DNA of 64,000 nucleotides from Asterella californica (taxonomy: Eukaryota > Streptophyta > Marchantiopsida > Marchantiales > Aytoniaceae): the NCBI GenBank assembly GCA_036924285.1, contig JAYKYS010000006.1, forward strand, positions 24,154,001 through 24,218,000. The letters run 5' to 3'. The notes beneath the pieces were generated by a model. That model made no database searches. It was not told the DNA's origin and was given only the letters and a program-made list of their open reading frames with translations. How positions within the stretch are numbered: the first letter of the stretch is position 1; every line of letters starts with the position of its first letter. A program made the position numbers and the translations under genes. Shown one piece after another: positions 39,228-51,565 of this stretch.

Positions 39228-42056
39228 ATGCAGGCCCCTGTGTTGCCAAAACCTCGACTGGATTTTCTGAACACTAGGCCTCCTCCCAATTATGTCGCTG
39301 GATTGGGAAGAGGAGCCACAGGGTTTACGACTCGTTCTGATATTGGTCCTGCTAGAGCGGCCCCGGATTTGCCCGACAGAGCAGCGACCACCATCGGAGG
39401 AGCAGGGGCGCCTCCTGTTGGTGCCGGACGCGGGAGAGGAAAGGGTGGACTTGAGGAGGAAGAGGAAGAAGCAGAGGAGAAAGGATATGACGAGAACCAG
39501 AAGTTTGACGAGTTTGAGGGAAACGATGTCGGTTTGTTCGCGACTGGGGAGTATGATGAGGATGACAAGGAAGCGGATGCGGTGTGGGAGAGTATTGACA
39601 AACGAATGGACTCTAGGAGAAAGGATAGACGGGAAGCGCGTTTAAAGAAGGAGATAGAGAAGTACAGGGCTTCGAATCCCAAAATCACTGAGCAGTTTGC
39701 GGATTTGAAAAGGAAGCTGGTTACATTGTCAACCCAAGAGTGGGAAAGCATCCCTGAAATTGGTGATTATTCTCTACGGAATAAGAAAAAACGTTTCGAG
39801 AGCTTTATCCCTGTACCTGATACTTTGTTAGAGAGAGCAAAGCAGGAGCAAGAGCATGTCACTGCTTTGGATCCCAGGAGCAGAGCTGCGAATGGCGCTG
39901 AAACTCCATACGGACAAACTCCCGTTACAGACCTTACCGCAGTCGGAGAGGGCAGGGGAACTGTGCTGTCCTTGAAACTTGATCGATTGTCGGACTCAGT
40001 TAGCGGATTGACTGTCGTGGACCCGAAAGGTTATCTTACTGACTTGAAGAGCATGAAAATTACTAGCGATGCGGAAATCTCTGACATTAAGAAAGCTCGG
40101 TTGCTCTTGAAGTCTGTAATTCAAACCAACCCTAAACATGCGCCTGGATGGATTGCGGCCGCAAGGTTGGAAGAGGTTGCTGGGAAAATTGGAGCTGCGC
40201 GAGATTTTATTCAGAGAGGTTGTGAGGAGTGTCCGAAGAATGAGGACGTGTGGCTGGAAAGTTGTAGATTAGCTACTCCAGAGAATGCTAAGGCGGTTCT
40301 GGCTAGAGGTGTGAAAGCAATTCCCAACTCTGTCAAGCTCTGGATGCAGGCTGCGAGACTAGAGCATGATGACATTGCGAAGAGTAGGGTTTTACGAAAG
40401 GCTTTGGAGCATATTCCGGACTCGGTTAGGTTGTGGAAAGCAGTGGTGGAGTTGGCTGATGAGGAAAATGCTAGAGTACTTTTGAACCGTGCTGTTGAAT
40501 GTTGCCCACTTCATGTGGAGCTGTGGCTGGCCCTAGCTCGTTTGGAGACTTATGAAAATGCGAAGAGGGTGTTAAATAAAGCTCGTGAAACTATTCCTAC
40601 TGAACCTACCATCTGGATTACCGCTGCCAAGCTGGAAGAGGCGAACGGAAATGCTTCGATGGTGGTGAAGATCGTAGACAGGGCCATACGATCTCTTCAG
40701 AGCCAAGGTGTTGTCATTGATAGGGAAGCATGGATGAAGGAGGCAGAAGCAGCAGAAAGAGCAGGGTCTGTCGCAACATGTAGAGCTATTATCCGGTCCA
40801 CCGTAGGGATTGGGGTTGAAGAGGAGGACAGAAAGCGGACTTGGGTTGCAGATGCGGATGAATGCAAGAAAAGAGGCTCAGTTGAAACAGCCAGAGCCGT
40901 ATACGCTCATGCGTTGAGCGTGTTCCCGGGCAAGAAAAGCGTGTGGCTTAAAGCAGCTCAGCTGGAGAAGAGTCATGGAACACGAGAATCCCTGGATCTG
41001 TTGTTGAAGAAGGCAGTAGGGTACTGTCCACAGGCAGAAGTCTTGTGGCTTATGGGTGCCAAGGAGAAGTGGTTAGCTGGAGACGTTCCATCCGCTCGTG
41101 CTATTTTGGAGGAGGCAAATATGGCTATTCCCAACTCTGAGGAGATTTGGTTGGCTGCTTTTAAGCTAGAATTTGAAAACCACGAGCCGGAAAGGGCAAG
41201 AATGCTGCTTGGTAAGGCTCGTGAGAGGGGTGGGACAGAGAGGGTTTGGATGAAGTCCGCTATTGTGGAGCGAGAGCTGGGCAACGTGAAGGAGGAGAAG
41301 GAACTACTTGAAGAAGCTCTGGAGAGATTTCCTGGTTTCCACAAGCTCTGGTTGATGCTGGGGCAGCTGGAAGATCGTCTTGGAAATCTGGAAACGGCAA
41401 GAGATGTTTACGATAAGGCTCTTAGGCACTGCCCCAATAGTACACCTCTGTGGTTGTGTGCCTCTCATTTAGAGGAGAAGATTGGAGGGTTGAGCAAAGC
41501 AAGAGCTGTTCTAACTAAAGGACGACTGAAAAACCCACATAACCCTGAGTTGTGGTTAGCAGCTATTAGGGCAGAAGCACGAGCTGGGAACAAGAAGGAA
41601 GCTGAGGTTTTGATGGCAAAGGCTCTTCAAGAGTGTCCATCTAGTGGTCTTCTGTGGGCTGAATCCATCGAGATGGCACCCAGACAACAAAGGAAGACAA
41701 AGAGTGTAGATGCTTTGAAAAGATGTGATCATGATCCGTTTGTCATCGCAGCAGTGGCTAAGCTCTTTTGGCATGACAGGAAGGTCGAGAAAGCAAGAAA
41801 CTGGCTAAATCGCGCCGTCACATTAGCACCTGATGTCGGTGACTTTTGGGCTCAGTTGTACAAGTTTGAGCTACAGCACGGAACTGAAGAGCAACAGCAG
41901 GAAGTGCTGAAGCGATGCTCTGCAGCGGAGCCAAGACACGGAGAAAAGTGGACTCGTGTCTCAAAAGCAGTGGAAAACGCTCACCAGCCAGTGGATGCTA
42001 TTCTGAAGAAGGTTGTGGTAGCCCTGGGAAAGGAAGAAGGTGTTGTGGGCTCGTGA
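39228..42056 (+). CDS. STA1: STA1/PRP6-like pre-mRNA splicing factor (U4/U6.U5 tri-snRNP)
   Basis: Intronless 942-codon frame. Residues 1-170 match the PRP1/PRP6 N-terminal domain: [57 protein letters not shown] and [20 protein letters not shown]. After [11 protein letters not shown] and [14 protein letters not shown] the rest is a run of HAT/TPR-like helical repeats: [68 protein letters not shown] and [14 protein letters not shown]. In the spliceosome PRP6 bridges U5 and U4/U6 in the nucleus. The Arabidopsis gene is also intronless but encodes an extra N-terminal ubiquitin-like segment of about 85 residues. Here the start aligns with the human protein start region, and an in-frame stop lies just upstream. 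Confidence 0.97.
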   Translation: MQAPVLPKPRLDFLNTRPPPNYVAGLGRGATGFTTRSDIGPARAAPDLPDRAATTIGGAGAPPVGAGRGRGKGGLEEEEEEAEEKGYDENQKFDEFEGNDVGLFATGEYDEDDKEADAVWESIDKRMDSRRKDRREARLKKEIEKYRASNPKITEQFADLKRKLVTLSTQEWESIPEIGDYSLRNKKKRFESFIPVPDTLLERAKQEQEHVTALDPRSRAANGAETPYGQTPVTDLTAVGEGRGTVLSLKLDRLSDSVSGLTVVDPKGYLTDLKSMKITSDAEISDIKKARLLLKSVIQTNPKHAPGWIAAARLEEVAGKIGAARDFIQRGCEECPKNEDVWLESCRLATPENAKAVLARGVKAIPNSVKLWMQAARLEHDDIAKSRVLRKALEHIPDSVRLWKAVVELADEENARVLLNRAVECCPLHVELWLALARLETYENAKRVLNKARETIPTEPTIWITAAKLEEANGNASMVVKIVDRAIRSLQSQGVVIDREAWMKEAEAAERAGSVATCRAIIRSTVGIGVEEEDRKRTWVADADECKKRGSVETARAVYAHALSVFPGKKSVWLKAAQLEKSHGTRESLDLLLKKAVGYCPQAEVLWLMGAKEKWLAGDVPSARAILEEANMAIPNSEEIWLAAFKLEFENHEPERARMLLGKARERGGTERVWMKSAIVERELGNVKEEKELLEEALERFPGFHKLWLMLGQLEDRLGNLETARDVYDKALRHCPNSTPLWLCASHLEEKIGGLSKARAVLTKGRLKNPHNPELWLAAIRAEARAGNKKEAEVLMAKALQECPSSGLLWAESIEMAPRQQRKTKSVDALKRCDHDPFVIAAVAKLFWHDRKVEKARNWLNRAVTLAPDVGDFWAQLYKFELQHGTEEQQQEVLKRCSAAEPRHGEKWTRVSKAVENAHQPVDAILKKVVVALGKEEGVVGS

Positions 42057-44400
42057 TACTTCAGCGGTTCGTCCCCGTGACTGCGAACTTGACAGGCTTC
42101 GAAGACACTACTCCGATTTTGAAGAGCTGTCGAGTCAAAGTGCTCCGGTCAGCTATGAAAATGTAGGTTCCTCGAAGTTTTTCTTCTCCATGCCAGATCA
42201 TTGAGCTACGAAGCCGTCAACCACTATGACAAAAACTCCAACGAAAATGTGAAAGCTGTAGTAATGAAAGCATGTGTTACAGGCTACCTCCGTGACGAAT
42301 CGTTTGCTGGATGGAGAGTCTGCAAGTGTGGAGTATCAGCATTTACTTCGGACACGATCACTACGGCAAATATATTAATGCACCCCTCCGGTGGGGATAC
42401 TTTCAGTTTTAATCCACCGGTCCCTTGTTTTGGGCCCACGATGAGTATTTACGGGTACGAAGGTCATACCACTGGTTCAGGTAAATGCGGACTTTGGACA
42501 ATATTTAGACGTCGGTCTGCTGTGATAACGAAGATGAAACTTATGTTTTAGGTTGATCTCGCCCATTTCTTTCTCCTTGTTTTCGGGTGTCTTAGTGCTT
42601 GTACAAATATCTAGTGGCAGAAACTATTGTGGACATCAGGAAAGGAGCTGAACAAAGCAAGGCTTTAGTGTACTGCAAAATTTCTCGCTAACTTTGGGTG
42701 ATTGATCATCGAAAAGAGATTGACTCTCTGAAGTCCATGGATCAGTGGATGTCCGCGCACCGATCATGTTGTTGACAGGGGTGGATGGATTTGTGGCTGC
42801 TGTCATCTTGTCTTCGGTTGTTGAATCTTGTGTGTCCCCATTCTAGTTTAGTCTTTTAGACCTGAAAAGTTATGCACGAATAGCAACAGGTGTACCTTGC
42901 CCAGTTGTCATCTTCAAGATAGCAAAAGTGGTGCAAGTATAGTTGCTCTATTAGTGCAAGAAGAAGGCCGAGTGGTCCCTCTTTTTGGTTTAACCAAAAA
43001 TTAGGGACCACTCGCTTTTGGATTGTTGGATTCTAAGTTTTTGTATGACTCCGATGTCTTTGCTGGAGTTACGTAGTTTCACCCAAGAATTAGCCATATT
43101 CAGTGACAATTATCATGTCTCCTTGGGAGATCTTAACCTGATCACGTGAATTACATTTGTATAAAGTATTTGTTCGCCTTTCTCTTATCTCACCCTGTTT
43201 TAGAAAAGTAATGCTGCATGTATGATTGCAAGTGGCGAATTTCTGCTAAAGTATTCAGTTTTATAGTCTTCCCTCTAATATGTATCGGATGCAGCTAACT
43301 AGCACTATTTTACCTTTCCCGATGTTTCTTTTTTCTGGTCGTTAGCTGATGTCGTCTCCGTTGCCTTTCACCCTTCCCAGCATATACTTTCTATGGCATT
43401 CTTTATTGCTTGTCCCAGCGATCAGCTTTGAATTTCAGTTACTAGTCCTGTCTTTCTCTCACCCTTGTCGAGGACCAACGCAAGTCGCTCCTGGATGCCA
43501 CTGCTTTGGGTGGGAAGAATTGGTAGACCATTTTGTTATTGCTACCATATTTCGAGCTTTCTATGGCTCAAGAGTTAAGATCTCTGTGTTTCTTGGGTAA
43601 CTCCACGTAAAATTGCCTTTTGCAGCTCTTCATCATCGTGTCTTCAGAAGCAGCACTAGCTGCCACTGGTTGCTGTGTTCTCTTGGTCGGAGAAACAGTC
43701 CTTTCAACTTTGTTGACGTTGCTTACTACTAGGTTTGACGTAAGAGATAGGCCTAAGCAGGGTAGAGGAATTGTCGAGAATTCTGTTTTGTGTATGAAAG
43801 GGGGTTTAGTCATGGCCGGCAAGGACCTATCGCCTGCTGGCTAAGAGGCACGGTAGGAATCGTTTCGGACCTCATCGACGGTGGTGGTGGCCCCGGAAGC
43901 AGCAGGAGCAGTGAACAGGCTGAGCGGAGAATGCAGAATCTGCAGGATTCTGCTTTTCCCCACCCAGCTTTTATACATGAACCAGCCTGTCTCACACTTT
44001 GAATCTCCGTCACCATGCGCTGGCTTTAGTGTTCCAATCACATACGACACTGGTGCCAGTTGGTTCAAGTAACAAGACAATTCCGGAGAAGGGAACAAAG
44101 ACTGGCGGCGCAGGTGACAAGATGACAATGGATGCACCCATCTCTGCTATCTAACTGTGTAGTGGAGAAGTCCGAGTGGAGAGAGTGAGCCGCGAGAGAA
44201 TTGAATGATGCCTCTAGCTAGGGACAGGGACGGATAGGGAAGAGTAGTGATTCGAGTCATGTGCGGTTTTCCAGGCAGCCAGGTAAGACAAAGAACTTGC
44301 TTGAGGACGCTAGCCATCCCACGCCCTCGCCGGAAGCACTGACTAACTCACTCATGCTCTTCACTGCACTCTTTCCATCTGCTTTACGCGATCGTCACTT
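42057..44400. other. STA1 3' region and intergenic DNA
   Basis: The first few hundred bases are probably the STA1 3' UTR. Open frames at 42201-42551 and 43349-43844 have no recognisable motif. A strong hairpin lies at 42969-43014. Confidence 0.4.
42969..43014. other. Long hairpin
   Basis: CGAGTGGTCCCT pairs with AGGGACCACTCG, and the inner arms TTTTTGGTT and AACCAAAAA also pair, giving about 21 base pairs with one small bulge and almost no loop. It could be a small MITE, a terminal hairpin or chance. Confidence 0.75.
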
Positions 44401-44665
44401 TATAGCTTGATCTCCTGCGACCCACTACTCATTTGATTCAACAGCATCACCCCGCCCAGTATCGCTGCCTGCTCCCCTTGCCTTGCCGACTTGCTGGTCC
44501 GTCTCTCGCTCACTCCGTTTCTGGGGAGACCCCTTCGCTCGAGGCAGGCAAATTAGTTTGAGGTCCTATCATCAAAGGAGTGCAGGACTCGACAGTCAAT
44601 TGCCGGCAGTCGAGTGCACACAAGAAATTTACGAATTTCGTAGGTTTCACAGTCAGGTCGTGAGA

Positions 44666-44836
44666 ATGGGCTGTGTAAAGAGCAAGCAGGAGAAGGAGCC
44701 GTTGAGCACGAGTATCGATGCACCTGCTGAACCGGCTGCTGAAACTCCTGCTGCGGAAGCTCCTGCAGCCGAGGCGAAGGTGGAAACAGGACCTGTTGAA
44801 GAACCTGCTCCACCTGCAGCTGCAGCTGCGACATAA
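44666..44836 (+). CDS. Small protein with N-terminal myristoylation/palmitoylation signal (56 aa)
   Basis: The frame starts MGCVKSKQEKEPLSTS and ends PPAAAAAT-TAA. Gly2 with Ser6 and Lys7 fits an N-myristoylation signal, and Cys3 fits palmitoylation, as in other MGCxxSK proteins anchored to the plasma membrane. The rest is a disordered Pro/Ala/Glu-rich tail built on AEAPAAEA and PAEPAAETP blocks. The open frame extends upstream to 44483, but this ATG gives the only sensible N-terminus. A TATA-like TTTATAG lies near 44399, about 265 bases upstream. I know no function for it. The short length and low complexity keep confidence moderate. Confidence 0.5.
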   Translation: MGCVKSKQEKEPLSTSIDAPAEPAAETPAAEAPAAEAKVETGPVEEPAPPAAAAAT

Positions 44837-46492
44837 CTATGAGGAGGTCGAGAAGGAGAAGGTTGGAGACAGTCAGTTGTACCGGAAGAGAAAATTGCGT
44901 TTCTTATTTCACTTCATGCCGTCTACTACTCATCGAAAGTGTGTGAAAGGAGGAGATGAGCGATTGTTTTAACCAGCTTTCTTCAGCTTTCGATCATAGC
45001 TGGGGACTTATTAAGAGCTGTGTCTCAAACTAGACTCCCTCACACTGTTGTTCATTTTTCCACGTTCATTCTTTTGCTACTATTGTATAGCTAGCCAGCT
45101 TCCGTTCGATCATGGCATGTGATTTAATTCTGCAAGCACGGAATTTCTCGGACTTTACCGCATAAATAGTTTACGAGGAGATCAGACAATTGGCGGGACG
45201 GATCTGCAGGTGCTGATGTGAGCTAAGACGATCACGACCCTTCAAAGGCGTGCTCACACCATCCCATGCAAGCAGGACAGGATTGATAGATAAGCTCGAG
45301 AGGAGAAAGAGCCAAGTTCTAGTCGACATGCGGGCGTAGTTGATTCACTCAACGTTGTAATCTTTGTGCATTCATTGTACTTTATCTATTGTTGTCGATT
45401 CATATACAGCTTTTGCTGTCCATATTGGTTGTTGAATAAATTGATCCATCGGATCACTTGATTATATCAGCTTCTGCCCGCCTTGTACACAACAGAGCAT
45501 GATTCCCGTTGTCGTCTCAGGCTCCTAAGATTTATACGCACAGGCAGGGAGTTCAATTCTTTCAAATCTCCCTGTCTACGTTATCTGATTCACAGAAAGT
45601 AACGAGTTCGAAAGGCCGGCGTAACAGCATGGATGATTGTCTTAACGGCTTCATGAGTTTGTGAGCATCCGTGCCGAAGTGCATCAAGTTCTACCTAACG
45701 GAGAAACTGTCACCCAGAGGACCGGACAAAAGTTTCAGAAGATTTGCTGCACTCTCTCGGTCGACCGACCGACCGACCGACCGACAAGCGGATGAGAATT
45801 GTTCACATGGAGCGATGACTTTGTACAATTGAAACACGCTCACCGCCAGAGACAAACAAACCTTTTCTTCCTTTCTACCGATGAAGATAAACCCGAGTAG
45901 CGATCGCGGGTATCAGGTGGAATTTCAGCGTGTCAAAAGGGACCAACAGACGGAGTGACAGAGCTTATCTTCCCCTGCGCTCCTCAAAAGAGATGCTGCT
46001 GCTGTTGATGATGCTTTTCTTTCTAGAAAGCTTGTCAAGCATATCCCTGTAACTTGAAATATCTCAGCCTGACAGGCAGATATATGACACGCACCCGCAC
46101 ATTTTGAGCGGAAGCATGATGTCGTTCCATTCCATTCCTTTCCTTCCTTCCTTCCCTTCCCTTCCCTTCCCTTCCCTTTTGCTCTTTTGCAACAGCCTCC
46201 AGAGTCCGGAAGCACGGGCCACGAGGGCCCAACGGAGTCCCTTCCCTGCCCTGCCCTGCCCTGCCCATCTACTTTTCTTGTCAAGGCCGCGGTCCATGTT
46301 ATCATGGCAGTGAGTGAGAGAAAACAAGCGTCAAGTACACCCAAGATCTGGTCCCCTGCAGTACTGTACAATACTTGGATTTTCGTCCGTGCAGCGACAA
46401 GAGCCATGATTTCCGGTATAGAAACCGCGGTCAGACCAGGCTAATCCGCCCGTATCTTTCTTTCTTCGCGGCTCTTTGCGTGCCGTGCATGT
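44837..46492. other. Intergenic DNA with simple repeats
   Basis: An AATAAA lies at about 45435 and might end the small gene's transcript. Simple repeats are (CCGA)n at 45762-45785, (CCTTC/CCCTT)n at about 46130-46178 and (CCCTG)n at about 46244-46266. The polypyrimidine parts produce spurious reverse-strand open frames rich in G, R and K. I see no gene. Confidence 0.6.
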
Positions 46493-46680
46493 GAACAGTG
46501 GAGAACCCCCCGGTCCCCGCTGGGCCCAGTCCCAGGCCGGAGACGTAGGTCAGTCTAGGCTGTGAGGCTCTAGCAGGGTTCGAACCTAGACCTCACTTCC
46601 GTACTAGTAAGCATTCCACCAACCTTCAGGTCGGACAGGCGGTTCCAAAGTTCTAACGCACATGTATTCTCCTGCCACAG
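46493..46680 (-). mobile_element. tRNA-derived SINE-like retroposon
   Basis: On the minus strand a tRNA-like head has TGGTGGAATGCTTACTAGTA (A-box region) and, about 30 bases further, AGGTCTAGGTTCGAACCC, a good B-box (GGTTCGAACCC). A GC-rich body follows (CCTGGGACTGGGCCC, AGCGGGGACCGGGG). The arrangement is that of a plant SINE with an internal pol III promoter. No cloverleaf with a proper acceptor stem is evident, so it is not a tRNA gene. Both borders are approximate. Confidence 0.5.
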
Positions 46681-46699
46681 CTTGGTCCCATACTCCCTC

Positions 46700-49036
46700 C
46701 CAGGCTAAATACTAGCTCTATCACCTACAGAGGATGATATTGAAATCACGAGGAGATAAATTTCTGTTTTCTAACTGGTTATCGCAATTTGCTTTGCCCT
46801 CACTCTTAATACATTTCTTCTTAAATTTGTCCCCACCCTTGTCTTAATACTTTACCCCACCCTTTTAAATTGCATTACTTGATTACACCCTTGACTGATC
46901 ACTGCAGCAAGTTCAGTAAGTCAAAATGTCATATCATGTGAATGAGAGACCTGCATATTTAGCTGTAAGTCATGTATTTATATATTTAATTTAAATTGTT
47001 TTTACATCAGATAATCAACCCACGCTATTTCTTATTTGTCTTAATCTTTATGCAGTCTCTTCACATTACGATAAACTTAAACTCTTGCTAGTCAAGGGTA
47101 TGATCAAGTAATATAATCTGAAAAGAAATAGTTCAAGTCAGAAAAAGTTATTAGGGATGTGCTCAAATAAATCTCTGGAAACTGGAGTATATCAGTATAC
47201 AGATTACCGTAGTACTTCTGCATGTATATGTAACGTTCGACCGCAGATCTCGGAACAGATTCTTTAATCTCTAACCAATGAACTGCCGAACGTGAACCTC
47301 CCTAGAGACCTGTATACTTTATTTGTGTCTCCAGATCCAGTTCGTTAAACTATCAGCTAATGAGCATCGAGGATTTGATAACTGTGGAACGGATTTCGAA
47401 TAACCAACTAGTCTTTTGTAGGTCTCTGGTCAATCTTAGGTTGCTAAATACAGGTGGAACTATTCTAGACCTGGGTTGCATGAAATTTGGGCAGCGCTTC
47501 CGCTACTGGTGATCAAGTCGGAACGCCAGGACCCACAAGGAGCAACCGCCAAGACTAGGAGACCTAGTAGATGCTAGGAAGTAGGAAGGCAAAGCAATTA
47601 CACCGAAATAAAGTCAACACGACACCAGATGCGCCCAACTCAGTTTTGACACACAACTCAAGCCTACTTATCAGAATGGAGGAATTCACGGGCTCATATA
47701 CATTACATGGCATGTACTTGCTGACAAGGTCACGCAACGCTCTTGGACCGGCAATTCTTCACTACTCAGCAACTCCAGAACTAAGACTTCACCAGATAAC
47801 CTAATTTCACTCTGAACGCCCTGATTTCTATTACTCAACAGATCAGACCCCAAGTCAGCGCCCTAATCAACACCCCAAGTCTGCTCTCAAGGTCCCTCTT
47901 CAAATCTGCTCTCCAAGGAGCTTGATGTGCATCAGTTCTAGCTCCTGATTTCTGACCTCAAAGGCAATGTACACTACACTGAAAAATACAGTCTCCTCCC
48001 TCACTACCAAGAGTGCTCTCTCCAAAACTGAAAAACTGAGAATGGCCTCCTTTAGGGCTCGCGACACTCTTTTATCTAGTCTCTTGAGCCTGCTTTATGA
48101 CCATGCAGCTGCCACTTTTGGGTTAATCACTGCCCGAATGCCATCTGGTTTGGGGAAAAAGCAAAAGGTGTTACATATATCTCTACTGTATTCATGTGGC
48201 AGGTTTTGACGAATGACTCAGGATTTATTTCAACTAGGTGCGAACGTGAGATGACGGAGATAATAGCACTAAAAAAGACTAACATGTTTTGAATTATTTT
48301 TTACCCGCATCCAATAGGCATCCAATAGACGTGCACTGTCGATCCTTTTGTAGGGTTCTATGTTTTCTCCACAGGTTTGTAAACGGCTGTTATTTTCAAA
48401 AATTTGCCGTTTCTCCCGATTCACACGTGGTCCACAAAATGTTCAAGAGTTGTAAGAGACAAAACTTTTCTGGAAGTGGAAGTAAGAAAATTCCGTAGAG
48501 AAGAAGTGGAATTGCCATTGTACATATAGAACTCGTCGAAAATAATATCTGCAGATAATATTTCATTTGCGTTGGAGAGAAATATGTACAAAGATTGAAC
48601 GTCTATCACGGTTAAGACCTTATCTTCTACGATTGTGTATCACTGTTAAGAGAAATATGTAGAAAAGAATTGGAGAATACTATCATTGTGCTAGAGGGGC
48701 TGCTACGTCCATCAGACTTCGATCATAGCTCTATCTGATCCTGTGCTCCGGAGAAGCACCGGGGTCAAGAGAATGAATACGGATAACATCTCGTCTTCTG
48801 GAGTCTTGCTTCGATCTTCTTCTGGATTTTGCTCATCTTGAGGAGTATCATGCACATCACGAGGAAGCTCGGAGCCTGCATGTCTTGTGTTATCGTCTGT
48901 AGACTTTCCAATTTCAAAGTAACGTGTTGGCTAGGAGAGCAACAATGATTTTTTCTGAAAAAGAAAATATTCTTGATATTTGAGACGTGATAAAGAAATT
49001 CCATAGGGAATCAGTTTTTGATTTCTGTAATCTTGA
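46700..49036. other. Intergenic DNA, no gene recognised
   Basis: AT-rich in its first half. Open frames at 47571-47804 and 47967-48209 show no known motif. Nothing supported. Confidence 0.5.
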
Positions 49037-49356
49037 TGTCATGTTGTGACATTAAACACATGTGAATTTAGCATAGAACTTGTATTGTGTTGATTTCTAT
49101 ATTTCATGAACTTTGTGTAACTCACTTGACGACGTATTAGTTGTCATGTTCATGGTTATCTGAGATGTGAGATCGCATAATAATGAGACATACCAGCTAA
49201 GTGATCCGTGTGCATTCGCGTGAGTGGCTCTTGTCATCAAATTTGGATATAAGATAGAGGGTAAAAGATTCGTGAGAGCATTCTTCCTTGCTTGGTATTT
49301 CACGAGTGTTTCTTAATATCTTACATGGAGGGTGAGAAACTACGAGAGTTGTACTC

Positions 49357-49572
49357 ATGGACGAAAGATTACTCCGAGTTCCGGATCTTTCATTCTCAAA
49401 TCTATTCCATATTAAGCTTCACTACATCCATCACGATCACTTTTGACAATGGTTCGTTGTCTACTTTGATGAAGAGTTCATGAGGAGGGTGATGAACTTG
49501 CCTACTCCGATGATCTTACCGGTCGTCATGTATGGAGAGAATTGGGACTTGATTGTGTACATCTTACTTTGA
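49357..49572 (+). pseudogene. LTR-borne mini-ORF A, decayed copy
   Basis: It starts MDERLLRVPDLSFSNLFHIK and continues HYIHHDHF-stop-QWFVVYFDEEFM, LPTPMILPVVMYGENWDLIV and YILL-stop. The span is 216 nt, as in the other copies. One internal TGA replaces the Arg codon of the copy at 5967-6182. Confidence 0.62.
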
Positions 49573-49575
49573 CGG

Positions 49576-49783
49576 ATGAAGGGACTTGAACTTTCTAGCC
49601 ATTGTCTCTTTCAACGTCTAGGTTGATATCTGATGTCACTACAAGTGGAAGATCAACCATCGTGCGTGGATCACGAAGAACTTTGATGAGGAATATGATA
49701 ATCAAGTGATGGCTTCCTCATTTTCTTTTGTCGTATCTTTCATAATAGATAAATTCCAGGTCATTATCTTGACTTTGTACTGA
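49576..49783 (+). pseudogene. LTR-borne mini-ORF B, decayed copy
   Basis: After an indel near the start the frame gives SFNV-stop-VDI-stop-CHYKW, INHRAWITKNFDEEYDNQ, MASSFSFVVSFIIDKFQV and IILTLY-stop. Two internal stops stand where the better copy has Trp and Arg. Confidence 0.6.
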
Positions 49784-51565
49784 ATCTCGTTTATTTTCGT
49801 ATCAGTATTATCTCTATCGTCTCGCGAGGATGATTATCCTATGTTAAGTTTGGAGTCTGAAGTATTTTGGTTCAAGCTTTGAAGGTGTGAGAGTATTTTA
49901 AAGTTACAACTTGATCTTGCCAAGTAAGAGAAGTGATCTCCAATCTTCTCTTTCATTAGTTCATTTTTATCAAGTTCATCCAAATTCCAAAGACGGTTTT
50001 GGGATTCCAGAGGTATTTCTGGAGGTCATTCGAGGAGTGTGTGGTCTCATTGGAAAGCTCTTGAGCTGGGCTACAATCTGGAGGGGAAGATCAATCGATT
50101 TGGAGTTTTGAGGGTGGAGTTATTATTGCAAAGTAAAGGAGATCGAATCGATACCTCGAGTCATATTTTGGCATACCTCGAGAGTTTGAGATGATCTTTC
50201 AGCATTGACAATGGAATTGGATAGTTGACACCTTGCTGATTGCACGAATGTAAATTAGTCTTACGTTTGGGTTAGATTTGATCTCGAAATAATCGACTGA
50301 AGTTGGTTGTAACAGATGAGAGATAGAAGTAAACCATTTTGCTTGGATTCAAGGGTTGAGTTGTTTCATGAGCATGAGATCGAATTTTTGAGTGAAAATT
50401 TCCAAGATTAGAGTGTGCTCTATCATCTTACTACTTGTGAAATTTCAGTTCATTTGGTTGAGAGAACGTGTTGAGATCTTGGATTTTAGCCACCGGGGTC
50501 TGTAAAGCTCATAAGTCAGCACATACAAACGGCTTGGTCCATTTCAAACAATTGATCTAGAGTCAGAAGCTAAAATTTTAGAGAGTAGTGAGAGATTAGA
50601 GAGAATTTTCTGTAAAGTTTAAGCCCAGTTGGAAGTTTGAGGTGGGAGTAATACATTGTCGAAGTTCAGATTACAGCGTGATGAGTTTTGAAGGAGAAGA
50701 GTGATTTCATCAACATCTCTTGGTTGGCTTTGAACAAACAACTTGGGGACTGGAGGTGAAACTTCATGGAGGTGCTGCAAGTGAGACAAGAAAGCTATGT
50801 TATGAATTTGAAACGGAGATCATAATCAGAGAAGACGTTACACTATGTCGAAGTTGATGATTTGACATCTCTAACTATGAAATAACATGATCTTCGGCAC
50901 CACGTCCTGAGCTCACTGGTTGCTTGCTACGTGCATGCCTTACCTTGTTGGAAGCTCTAGAAGATGGCTTTCTAGTGATATGCTGCTGCTTAGTTTGGAG
51001 CTTGTTTGATCACTCAAAACTTAGATTAAACATGCATGTCAAGAAAAAGAGTCAAGACGTTTCACGTTATAAGTGTTAGAAATGATCAATTTTGATCTAT
51101 TGTGATAGGAGTTACCTTGATCTAAATCAATTTGTTACCAGTATCATTGGAAAGCTTGTACAATAAGATATCTATTACTGTAAGGTTCATCTTGAATGGA
51201 GCTCATATCAGCGAACCGTAGAAGGTCAAAATTAAATATTTTAGATAGTTTGTCAAGAAAAAACAGTGAAGAAAGTATTGCTAGTGCACAAGTTGACCTA
51301 AGGGATTGTCTGAAGGTGCTTATGTGATCTAAAACATATGTTTATCATGTATGAATCCTTCTTGTACTTAGAATAAGTTTGAACGCTCAGTTGTATTTTG
51401 TGGTGCACGTGTGTTACACTTAAAGTCAGTTAGATCAGTAGAAACCGAGACAAAGTCTGATGGATTGAATAGTGAGAGCACTAGGATTTCATCGAGTTGG
51501 TCCAAGGTCTTGCTGTATCTCTCTACAACCAACGTAGATTGGGTTCATATCACGGGAGTTTTTGG

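Larger units (their letters stand above)
49037..51565 (+). repeat. Old family B LTR copy
   Basis: It starts TGTCATGTTGTGACATTAAA and follows the family B LTR of 4216-6501 block by block in sense orientation: CACATGTGAATT, GATGTGAGATCGCA, the two mini-ORFs, TGGAAAGCTCT, ATCGATTTGGAGTTTTGAG, ACGTTTGGGTTAGATTTG, GTGAAATTTCAGTTCA, TCTGTAAAGCTCA and TATCTCTCTACAACCA. It is strongly diverged. The right end is lost near 51565 and no target duplication can be read. Confidence 0.72.

Noticed and set aside
42201..42551. 116-codon open frame downstream of STA1
   Set aside because: No known motif, biased composition and a position in the probable 3' UTR. Not supported as a gene.
46035..46407. Reverse-strand frames rich in Gly, Arg and Lys
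   Set aside because: They are translations of the CCTTC and CCCTG simple repeats.
46560..46640. Possible tRNA gene around GGTTCGAACC
   Set aside because: The B-box is good, but no acceptor stem or full cloverleaf can be drawn. The GC-rich body behind it fits a SINE better.
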